Origin: Terebella lapidaria
Lineage: Eukaryota; Annelida; Polychaeta; Terebellida; Terebellidae
Reading direction: 5' to 3'
DNA: 64,000 bases
Assembly (NCBI GenBank): GCA_949152475.1
Contig: OX424570.1
Span: 18,968,694-19,032,693, forward strand
Below the pieces are notes generated by a model. The model was not told the origin of the DNA. It did no database searches and saw nothing but the letters and a program-made list of their open reading frames with translations. The position numbers and the translations under genes are program-made. Shown here one piece after another: positions 11,625 through 21,200 of the stretch; position 1 is the stretch's first letter; the number at the start of each line of letters is the position of its first letter.

Positions 11625-11800
11625 TCCTGTTACATCATCATGCTATAGACGTGGAATCAATACCCAGTATCAAGTATTCCGAGCAAACAAAACAGGGTCC
11701 GTTATCCAATCTCATAGTCCGGGGACAGAAAGTCATATCAGGCATACGAAGTGAGAGAAAACAAAAATGACAGGGAAACTCATGAACCCCCGTAAAACTT
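11625..11800 (+). repeat. Family A copy, inverted partner of 9330-9520
   Basis: It carries ATCAATACCCAGTATCAAGT, GTCCGTTATCCAATCTCATA and GACAGGGAAACTCATGAACC in the orientation opposite to 9330-9520, with only scattered differences. A related segment continues at about 12230-12370 (TGTCCGGCAAAATTGAGAAA, AAGGAGGTGAAATCATCTG). Confidence 0.55.
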
Positions 11801-11929
11801 GTGTTTTACGGGGTCCTTATACATGTTTTATTATTACAGATCTTGGTTGTGTCCTTATGTGTTGTGTCCTACATGTCCTTATACATGTTTTATACGACAT
11901 CCTTATACATGTTTTATTGCACAGGTACT

Positions 11930-12210
11930 GGCTCAAAAGTTGGGTCTTTGCTAGTGAAAGTAAGAATGAACCTGTTACCACCAAACCAACCAGATGTTGA
12001 TGATGCCAATAACAAACCTAAAATGCAACATTGTGGAATAAGAACAAAACCCCGTTTCTACCGTACACAAGATGGAATTAGTATACAGCTACCCAACCGC
12101 TTACTAGAACAAGTTAAAAATCCGAAACGAAACCATGCAATAGGTGTATGACAAGTACATAAATACCCAATCACAATTCAAAAAGCTACTGACAGCAATG
12201 AACAAGGAAT
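11930..12210 (-). repeat. Dispersed repeat family D copy, inverted
   Basis: The plus strand shows GATGATGCCAATAACAAACC, then AAGATGGAATTAGTATACAG and GACAAGTACATAAATACCC. These are the reverse complement of the family D run at 6860-7205. The copy is about as diverged as the arms of the inverted duplication. Confidence 0.5.
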
Positions 12211-12479
12211 CAGTACTAAAGTAAAGTATTTCGTGTGAATAAAACCAAGTCCTTTATCCAATATCAAAGTCCTGTGTCCGGCAAAATTGAGAAAATTTCG
12301 TGGAACTTCATCAAGCCCCATATATCGCCATAAGGAGGTGAAATCATCTGTTCATTGATTCATATGCGGTTACTCCCTCGTCCTGAATCAGTTGCCGTGA
12401 TGCATACCATCTTTTGTGGTATGTACATTTTATATCGGATATAAACGTTGTCGCTGCACAACACAAGTCAGAAAATCAA

Positions 12480-13080
12480 CAACAACTACGTGGCTTGATG
12501 CAGCTTTCGCTAAACTCACCATGTATGGACCATCACGGATGTCCCAGAACAGGAACTTGTCCGGCTCATTCAACTGTGTGTGCTTCACGGACTGGTTTGA
12601 GCATCATTTCCTCCCCACACACAACGTCTGCACATACCCATTGTTCTGATAGGTGACAATTTGTTGAGCCATTTCACCCTGAGAGTCATCCAGCTTTCTG
12701 AAGAGCACAACATCAAGTTCATGCGCTTGTCCGAAAGCGCAACCCATATATTGCAACCACCTGATGTAGCTTTCTTTTGGCCCTTGAGAATCAAACAGGG
12801 AGCTATCATGACAAGACGGAGAACTGAAAAAAAACGATCGTGGTCCAAGCCTGCTGAAAGAAGTCAACCTTGAGATCTGTGGTACAAAACAAGCCTGAGG
12901 CACTGGTGAATGGTCTCGAGAAGTCTACCCAGTGGACAGGTTAAAGGGTCCGAGAGGTTGCCAATCCTTATACACCATTGACTCCAGAAGATAATGCTCA
13001 AGCGAATCAGGACCAGGTTCCAGTGAACAGCCCACAAGCTGTGTCAGTTATCCTGGTTGATATGTTGAGAGGAAACAATA
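12480..13080 (+). pseudogene. Decayed pogo/Tigger-type transposase (DDE_1 domain)
   Basis: Pieces in order: a stretch ending FTDWFEHHFLP (about 12585-12615), then after a frame change VLIGDNLLSHFTLRVIQL, SEEHNIKFMRLSESATHI and LQPPDVAFFWPLRIK (12640-12800). These match the pogo/Tigger DDE_1 core, where GDN holds the second catalytic aspartate and the THxxQPxDVAFF block follows. A proline/glutamine-rich end (about 12970-13070) fits the C-terminal part. It is cut up by frameshifts and stops, and no terminal repeats were found. Frames on the minus strand here are shadows of it. Confidence 0.8.
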
Positions 13081-14000
13081 AGAAATGAGTGATGTGCAGA
13101 AAAAGTGACATGAATCAGTTTGTCGTAGAAAGGAGGACAAGGGTGTACCAGAATCATATGAGGAGCAAGTGAAAATGTCGTCCAGAAGACACTTTATCGA
13201 AAAGAAAAGTATGATACCAAACACCAAACAATCCGCAAAACTAAACTCAAAATCCATGGACAAAATTAACACAATCGGTATGTTAAGGTTGGATAAAATT
13301 TCAAAATAGGTGATCAAGGTCCGAGCAATTTGAATATCACAGACATCCGGCGAAGCCAAATGTGAGATCAGGTGTACCAGTGAGAGTAAGCTTCTCTTGC
13401 CTCGCATGCAACATCCACTGTGATATCCAAAATAAATGCCAAGCCATTATGTTACTAAGGATCTCACTCACTACAATGGATTACCATGAACGTGTCCAAA
13501 ATTTACAATGAGGGTATGGAAAAGTTCATGGCAACTACGGGGGGATTATAATCAGTCATCACTCGCAAAGGTAGATGTATATGGTATGATCCTGAGTTGC
13601 TGTTTCCAGTTGTGGACGCGGTCACACAGAACAGATACTCACGATTCGCATCCTGATTTGTGTAGCATGCACGGAAAAAAACATTTTAGGTCGCATTCTG
13701 TGAGAAAGAAATCCTGGCGACTATGTAGGAATCTGAATGTTGTCATTACTCGTCAATCTGAGTCGCAGTTTTTTTTCAGCTATGGCTACATCCAATCTGA
13801 ACAAGCCAGAGGAAAACACTGTTTTTGCTGAATACATTGATGATGAGACGTTTTGGAAAAAAAAGTAGTTCATTGCGAACAAAAATTGTCCCAACTTGAT
13901 AGATAACATGGAAGGAAAGAAGATAATATTTTGCGGAGCATCATATTTTCAACATTTTTATCAATGCCTAAAACCCCTTTGTTCAAAAGAATAGATTGTT
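13081..14000. other. Probable continuation of transposon debris; no intact gene
   Basis: Small plus-strand pieces look coding (for example EENTVFAEYIDDETFWKKK near 13810-13870), but frames shift often and I recognise no family. The piece may be the rest of the pogo-type element or another insertion. Confidence 0.35.
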
Positions 14001-14005
14001 TAACA

Positions 14006-14412
14006 ATGTAGGGTTCGGCGACCCCACGATAAAGAGGTATACCCCATTACTGGAGTGTCACCGAATGTCTTATAAATCCGCCCACATTGCAGCATCATAA
14101 CCGTGGTGTCACTACTCGCGCACACCACGTCATAACGCTACAGTGTTTCCCCTTTCGGAGAGACCTCGTGCCTAAGGTCAGCTATATCCCACTTTTGAGC
14201 CATATCACAGGCCACATCGAGCCACGAACAAAATAGGGGTTAGGGGGAAAACAGTGATTCGAAAGGTACGGCACCAATGTAGGGTTGGGCGACCCCACAA
14301 TAAAGAGGTGTACCCCACTACTGGAGTGTCACCGAATGTCTTATAATTCCGCCCACACTGCAGCATCACAACCGTGGTGTCACTACTCGCGCACACCACG
14401 TCATAACGCTAC
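14006..14412. repeat. Two direct copies of a ~140-bp repeat, 268 bp apart
   Basis: Copies at 14006-14152 and 14274-14412 share ACCCCA-ATAAAGAGGT, GGAGTGTCACCGAATGTCTT, CCGCCCACA-TGCAGCATCA and GTGGTGTCACTACTCGCGCA with few differences. The spacer holds no gene. The second copy runs on into unique sequence and a perfect hairpin at 14504-14541. The class is unknown. Confidence 0.75.
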
Positions 14413-14503
14413 AATAACGGATAGTGATACGCGACCTCAATGTACCCCACCACCTCTTATTGTACAGCGTACATTTACACTCAGTGTACAATGAATAAAA
14501 AGA

Positions 14504-14541
14504 TACCAAAGCGCAAGAGACAATACTCTTGCGCTTTGGTA
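14504..14541. repeat. Perfect 16-bp hairpin, 6-base loop
   Basis: TACCAAAGCGCAAGAG, loop ACAATA, then the exact reverse complement CTCTTGCGCTTTGGTA. It is GC-richer than its surroundings. Helitron ends carry a hairpin near a CTRR end, but no CTRR end or TC start was identified, so no class is assigned. Confidence 0.8.
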
Positions 14542-14544
14542 ACG

Positions 14545-15240
14545 GACAGTTGTATCGGACAGGGACATAGGAAATCACCATCAACGTTAATTGTGGAAAT
14601 AAATTACGACGCTAAAAGTAAAAAAAAAAATTGGCCAAGGACCAAAATACTGTACAATGTAATTTGTGGTTTATCAAAAAGCCTAAAATACCAATAGAAC
14701 GCACTCATCTATGTTCCTAAACGGATGGCTCCTCCACTGGTGATTCAACATACAACTCGCAATATATTGAACACCAGTGCAAGAGCAGTTTTATATTGAG
14801 TAGGTCACTCCTTCCCTGACTATGTTGGTATTTTATTCTATTTTTCACCCCGTGATCAAAAAAAAATGCCCCCATCTTGGTATTTTAGGTTCTTTGGTAA
14901 TAACGCTTACAAAGATGGTAGGCCTGTTTTTTTTCTCCACCTTGAATGTCCACATCAACACATGTCGCTCATATTCTGAATAAATGGCAAGGTGAAGTTG
15001 AATGATGAATAATTATTTACTTTCATTGAAAAGCCTAGGTTGTGTTACAGATGAATGTTAATAAAAGCTGAGGTCTGTAAAATAACATGATGACCGATAG
15101 GGGAAGTAAATAATTTAGTGTATAATTATTCTACCACCATATACCAGGCATTTCAGATAAAAGTATTGACACTAGAATTCTCAACTGTTGCTCAAAAAAA
15201 AAAAAAAACACAGTGTTTGCACATCCCCAACAAATGTTAT
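14545..15240. other. No gene seen; AT-rich
   Basis: The stretch contains simple A runs (about 15195-15210) and no frame, RNA gene or matched repeat. Confidence 0.45.
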
Positions 15241-15244
15241 AGAC

Positions 15245-15352
15245 CTGGAGCTTTTTTTCACAAATAATTCAAATCTACTTTAGCCGACTAGGTTTAGAAC
15301 ATAGCATGGTAGTTTGTAGATAAAACCATACTTTTTGTGAAAAAGTCTCCAG
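15245..15352. repeat. Short foldback, 21-bp arms
   Basis: CTGGAGCTTTTTTTCACAAA at 15245 pairs with the block TTTTTGTGAAAAAGTCTCCAG at 15332-15352, around a ~66-bp loop. It lies at the start of the tandem-unit transposon remnant that follows and may be part of it. Confidence 0.6.
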
Positions 15353-16075
15353 ATCTGACCTTACATGACACTGAGTGTTCAAATTCAAGGTCGCGCACTG
15401 CAGATAGAGCTTAATTGTGTCTTATCGGTATATAAGGAGTCGTATATGGCAAATCGTTTGGCGACCTTGAAATCTCGATCTTGACCTCATGACTTGAGTG
15501 GTAATTCCCAAAGTTACTTGTGCCCTGAAATGTGTAAATCGTACAAAACAGCTTTCGATATAGCTAAAATTTTATAATATGAGCATATAGGAAGTCATAT
15601 ATGGCGTATCTCTGTGTGATCTTGAACTAGACCCAAAATGACCTTGTGTTTTAAATCCAAAGTTCATATCTGAATTGATATATGTAAATTACCCTCTCTC
15701 CGTATATAATGGCTGTATAAAAGAGGTTCGGTTTGTATTAAAAGCACATAGCAAGTCAGATCTTTCAGGTCCTTTGATGACCAATGACTTGATCTGAGAT
15801 GACGTCGAGTAGCAATTGTCGAGGTAACATCTGACCGTAAACGTGTAAATTGGCCGCTAGAGACGAAATGCTTGTAGAGATTTTTTAGGTTGTATTATAA
15901 GCATATAGGTAGTCACATATGGTGGATCTTTTGTTGGCTTTGAATTTGACTTTTACTTAAATTGAGGCGCTTACTTTGAAGCGGCACTTTTATGTAGTGG
16001 AAAAAACCCTCCAGTTTCTCTGGCTTAACACTGCACATTTTCCCGGTAAACTTTCTTAGTCCTTGGGTTAATTTT
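15330..16075 (+). mobile_element. Tandem-unit transposon remnant, ~160-bp units
   Basis: Units recur near 15422, 15580, 15740 and 15900 (158-160 bp apart). Each has a GCATATAGGAAGTC-like word followed by GACCTTGA-type words. The right end (about 16030-16075) reads CCCGGTAAACTTTCTTAG plus CCTTGGGTTAATTTT, the same end as in the copies at 58.4 and 63.8 kb. The left GGTTACCGG end is missing. No coding frame. Confidence 0.6.
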
Positions 16076-16079
16076 AAAA

Positions 16080-16950
16080 CTCTTATAGGATATCCACTGT
16101 CAACTTTTATTCAGGATTTGAGTCCCCTATTTGCTTCGGGCTTGTCGAAGTTATAGGCCTTCGAGCATAAAAACCTGATGTCATGCAATAACGTTACAGT
16201 ATATGATGATTGTTGACCACGTTTTATTGTGCAAAAGCAGTATTTGAGTTTAAAGGCACTATATTAATAATGACATATCTTTTCATTTGTGAATCGAAAA
16301 GTAATCACGGTTTTGATGTGAATGTGTAATCTAATACGATCTAATACAATTCCTCGTGTTTACTGAACGTGTTCTAGATTATGCAATATCAGGGGCATGT
16401 CGTACATGCTAGACAATTTCCGTATCAGTTTATGTAAGAGGCATTGTTTCAGCTTTTGTGAACATAAACATGTTTCCTAAAGGCCGGTTCTCCCCATAAG
16501 AAAATGCCATAAAAAATCTTGTAACATATTGGGTAATTGGCATCTCATGAGACATGGATATCACAAGGTAATACAATGTCATGAGACAAACATGAACTTG
16601 ACATTAAAACATGTAGTTCCAACTGGATGTACCGTTGTGTACATGTATAAATATGTCACAGTTTTCGAAATCACAGGAACTTACACATGTATTCACAGAA
16701 CAGTGCTATCTGCTTTGCGATACTAGCAATCGTTTTTTAACAATTGTAATCAGATAAAAATGTACGACAGCTTTAAAAAAGACATCACGTGATGAGAACT
16801 ACTAGTATATGGGTTTACACAAGCTGTACTGTAGAGCCAATTTCAGCTAAACTGTGAAAGGCAGGCTGGCATTTATTAAGTGGAAGAGTAGTATTAAGGC
16901 ACAGGCTTTGGTACTTGGGACCTATTTGTCACATTATTGTTGAGCACATA
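16080..16950. other. No gene seen
   Basis: AT-rich spacer. The longest open frames are short and show no domain. No repeat match elsewhere in the window was noticed. Confidence 0.45.
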
Positions 16951-16954
16951 ATTT

Positions 16955-17078
16955 TGCATTTAGCGTAAAGGTATATGACACATTTTCACATTTAGCGTTA
17001 GATTTTACATTAAGCGTTGGTGTTTTTAATATTCAACGGACGTTATCATATTAAGTGTTATATTCACATTGAGCGGTT
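16955..17078 (+). repeat. Cluster of five ATTNAGCG motifs
   Basis: CATTTAGCG (16957 and 16989), CATTAAGCG (17008), ATATTAAGTG (17047, one mismatch) and CATTGAGCG (17068) occur on the same strand within ~120 bp, mostly preceded by ACA and followed by GTT or GGT. The spacing is irregular (19-39 bp). It lies about 0.9 kb upstream of the lectin start codon. It may be a decayed minisatellite or a factor-binding cluster; nothing in the sequence decides this. Confidence 0.55.
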
Positions 17079-17670
17079 CTCTCTTTTGGAAAATTTTTCA
17101 AGTTTATTTTTTTATTGTCATCACTAAAATCTCGTTGCGATGGTCGTAATTATATCGATCCATATCCCTGGTACGTTTCTGACAAAGGGAATATTAAATC
17201 TAATTTTAGGGTGACTACGAAACCACTACATATGTAGTGGTCTTAATCCTTTGATCTACCGGCATGAATCAATTACCTCACACAGAATTTGGACCAGCGG
17301 AAACAAACTTCTCCAATGTTATTTGGAGTATTGTTTATTTGCAAAGAATGCAGGGCTCTTCATTTCAAGGTGACCGATTGTGTTTCGCGCAAAATCTATT
17401 GTTTTTATCCTCGTTCCGATTTCTGGACAATTGAATAGATGCTTATTTTAGCACATGTGACCAACAATAAGGAAAATCCATACACGAATATTCATTGACA
17501 ATGCAATGAATGAATTGACGCGGGGTAATTCACAACAGTCCCTACCATCGATCATTCTCTACCAATTCATCAACCAATATACACGAACAGGCATTGTCAA
17601 TCAATAAGTTACCTCCAGTCCCGAGCCAGGTTCTGATTTCGAGACAAACGTGGGATTCATTCTGGGCCAG

Positions 17671-17883
17671 CCAATGTTCCCAGCCGATGTCATCAGCCAA
17701 TCGGCGCAGTTGTCTTCCGTTCTATCGGGGCACAGTTTGTAGAATACAGTGCACTAGCGATTGGGAGACATAGCACTGACTCGTCGTATGGTCTAAACTT
17801 GTCTGCGTGTGGGTGGCAGGCGCATATCATCTAAATATCCTAAATGAATGTGGTACATAATGTGACAATTAGGAAAATATATA
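17671..17883 (+). promoter_or_regulatory. Candidate promoter of the lectin gene (two CCAAT boxes, TATA)
   Basis: Two CCAAT words (17671-17675 and 17697-17701) sit 26 bp apart in a locally GC-richer stretch. A TATATA word follows at 17878-17883, about 105 bp before the start codon at 17988. This order and spacing suit a RNA polymerase II promoter with a transcription start near 17910. The TATA-like AAGTATAAAAC at 17976 is too close to the ATG to serve. The CCAAT block overlaps an exon-like frame on the other strand (17613-17753), so one of the two readings may be wrong. Confidence 0.4.
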
Positions 17884-17987
17884 CGAAAACTTGAAAACCC
17901 AAAACTACTTATATTACCATAACGGTAGTAACTAAAAGCAGCACAAGGACGACTCCGAAATCAATATCGATAAAAGTATAAAACAAC

Positions 17988-18285
17988 ATGGAAAGATATG
18001 TGCTTATGTGGATTTTAGGCAGTGGAGTAATATGTTACGTTCGTGGTAATATACTGAACTTGAGATTCAACTCACTCTACGGGAAGAACATGAAATCCCC
18101 GAAGTTAGTTCTGGATACGTACACAGGATTCAGTAAGTGGGATTGTGCCAAGGTCTGCAACGGCACGTGTGAAGGATTCAACTATTATTCTGTGATTAAG
18201 ACATGTGAACTGCTGGAAGAACCTTCATACCCATCTTCAATGCTGAGCCAGAGTGACGTCACGTACTATGAAAGGCTCGATCATA
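17988..18285 (+). CDS. Lectin gene exon 1: signal peptide and PAN-like module
   Basis: It codes residues 1-99 plus one base of codon 100. The donor ATA|GTAAGT is near consensus; the frame stays open only a few codons past it. Five cysteines lie between residues 53 and 73. This exon is not present in the inverted copy at 1.4-8.6 kb, because the duplication starts inside intron 1. Confidence 0.8.
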
Positions 18286-21200
18286 GTAAGTGGTAGCAAA
18301 CATTTCAAATTGCATCGTTTCAAATTAATCACACATATTTCGGCCATGACGGACAAATAAAACTTTCATGGTGTATTTATTCGAAGTTTGTATAAATGGT
18401 TCTGAAGTATGACATCGTTCCATTGTTATATGTTATTTTTAACGAATTTAGCTTTACCGCGTATGTAGCAGTTTTTGTCAGATTGTTTTGCTGGTGGACT
18501 GCTAAAATACCGTTTGTCGAAGTATTTGAAATACAGAAGTGATTTTGAGATTAAATCCCTAGAAAACATTGAATGTATAAACATGAAACCAATACCCAGG
18601 TATGAAGTAATCCGAGCGAACAGAAACCAGATTCCGTTATACGATCTGAAGTCCAGAACTCCTATGGTCATATGGAAGCGAAACTACGTGTCCTGGAAAG
18701 AGTGAGCGTTTCCTGCCCCACACTTGACAGCCGTTATGGATTCCGGAAAAAAAATATGCTAGTAATCGTCCTGTAAGGACTCTTTGAAATTAGGTAGATT
18801 ACAAGATGGAAACAGTATAACAATAATCACGAACACTTGACCAATGGATGTATTGAATGGGATCATTGCATTGGGAACGCATTCCAATATGCTGATCTTT
18901 TGGATATGGTGTACTGGGCGTTTTGGCACCTGCGTTAAAATCATTGTGCACAGTATGAATTTTGTACGGCCATAAGCGTAGGCGCTGAATTCGATTCCAA
19001 AAGCAGCATCATGACATGTCGGAAGAGCAAATGGCAATGTAGTTCCGTGTATTGCACGTACAAAAATGTCCTGATTTTAAACTCAAACTTTATGAAGGAT
19101 ATAATGCAATACCAAATGTGTCCCAAGTACCATACCCTGCAGTTTTCCTCTATTTTCAATAAGGAATGAAAAAGTGCGAAACGAAATAAATGGTATTTTG
19201 TCAGTGGACGAGTAGTAGAAAGGAGCAGTGTACGTTACATGGGCACAAAATGTAATGTTTTGTTTCCCTGGAGCGAACAATTTCATCTATTTTCACTCTC
19301 GCCCCAGTAGGGGGGGGGGAGGGGGGGTATTGCATTTGGGTCTCTCTCCCTGTCTGTCTGTTTGTCTGTCTGTCCGCGCACATAACTCGGAAATAAATGG
19401 TCCAATCGATGTGAAATTTATAGGGATGAAGCAGTATGTCAGTGGCTCGGTCCTCCCCAAACTTTGTCAAAATCGGATAAAAACGGTTGCCATGGCAATG
19501 GAAAACGTGAAAATCACATAATTGGCTCTAACTCCTGTTCTACTTGATATTAATTTTTCAAACTATTTTCTGTATTTTTCTTTGGACAATTCCCGATCGT
19601 ATGGTATACGACCGACGGTCGTACGACGAAAGCTCTCCATTATCGCCAGATGTCGAAAGTTGGGGGGCACGATTTCGAATACTTTTTGCGAGCGACGTTT
19701 CAGTGGAATTGTCTGCACTCATAACTCAAAGGCAAACGGTCCGATGGATCTGAAATTTATAGGGCTTGAGTGCTATGGAAGTGGCTCGGTCCCGTTCGAA
19801 TTTTGTCAAAATCAAATAAAAACAGTTGCCATGGCAACGGAAAAAACAAAATCACATAATTGGCTAAAACTCCGGTTCTAATCAATATTGAATTTTCAAC
19901 TTTTTTGTATTTTTCTTTGGCCACTTCCCGATCGTATGGCGTACAACGGATGGTTTTAAGACCAAAACTCTCAATTATCGCCCAAAGTCTAAAATTTTGG
20001 GGTCACGATTTTATTTCTTGTGGGTGTTCTGAGATTCGAGACCATATTGTGAAGCCAGTTATCAATCTGTTCGAACTGTTTTCATTCATGAGATGTCCCT
20101 TGATAATAGAAACTTACGGTGAAATTTTACAGCTCAATAATGAGCGACAAGGTCAAGGTCACAGAAGAGGTCAAAAATAGAAAAGTTGCAATAACTCCGT
20201 TTATATTCATGATTAATTTTCCCTAATCATTTTTTGTGGTCAGTTTTCCATCATTTGCTATATGACCAATGGTCGTACGAGCAAAATTCCCCATTATCGC
20301 CCCAGGTCGAGAATGTGAGGGTCATCAGCTGAAATTACAAGTTCATAGTATTTCAAGTAGTAATAATTCAGAAATCAATAGAAATTTTCATCTGATTGTC
20401 TCGTTTATTTTGAAAACATTCACTTTAGAAGTCAATGCATCACAAGGACGTGATTATTTAATGGGTTCGGTTGATCAACGTGTTATCCGGGAAATATTGA
20501 CGTTTTAATACCTCGCTAAGTTTCTATGCATTCATTTTACAGCGTATAGGGTTTCAGTCCGTTTTCATTGTTGTTGAGGGAAAGCACACCCAGAGGGGGT
20601 AATGGTGGTTGTCGGTGGCCCGATTCTCATCAAAAAGGCAAAATGGCGTAAATTTACATGGAAACAGTGTGTCATAGAGTGTATTATTATTCGCTTCATC
20701 TGAAACAAACAAATATTATGAGTGTTTTCATTAAACCTGGCCTCAGGCCGTAACTGCTTTTGTAGAGGTCGCATGATTTTTTCTTTCATCTCGACCGTAT
20801 CTGGAAACATGTAAAATTATTAATGGTTGAAACCTTGCTGTCACATGTATGTCTACAGGCCCTGTTCCTTTTAGGTATTGACCAAATTGTCTTTTGATAT
20901 GTATTTTGTTATTGCAGAAACAATACATGCACATTATTACATGTACATGTACAAATTATTACTGACCCACCCACGTATTACATGCGTTCAAATGGACTAT
21001 TGAACATTAATCTCATTGACTTTATTACATCTCAGGATTACTATTGTAGCGTGACGATTCAAACAACAATTTGGCTGACGTTCTTGTGTATTGTGGATGG
21101 CCACCATAGCAATAAAACAATGATTGCACTGCGAATACTGAATTGTTCATTAGGCCAAAAAAAAAAATGTTTTGGTTTGCGTCCCAGTGATGCTCCGAAA

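Noticed and set aside
12585-13407. Minus-strand frames of 87, 99 and 119 codons
   Set aside because: They are antisense to the pogo/Tigger remnant, whose plus-strand pieces match a known family.
14504-14541. Helitron 3' end
   Set aside because: The hairpin is perfect, but no CTRR end follows and no TC start was found upstream.
18426-18705. Paired frames on both strands in lectin intron 1
   Set aside because: They lie in a family A repeat, are open on both strands by chance, and have no domain.
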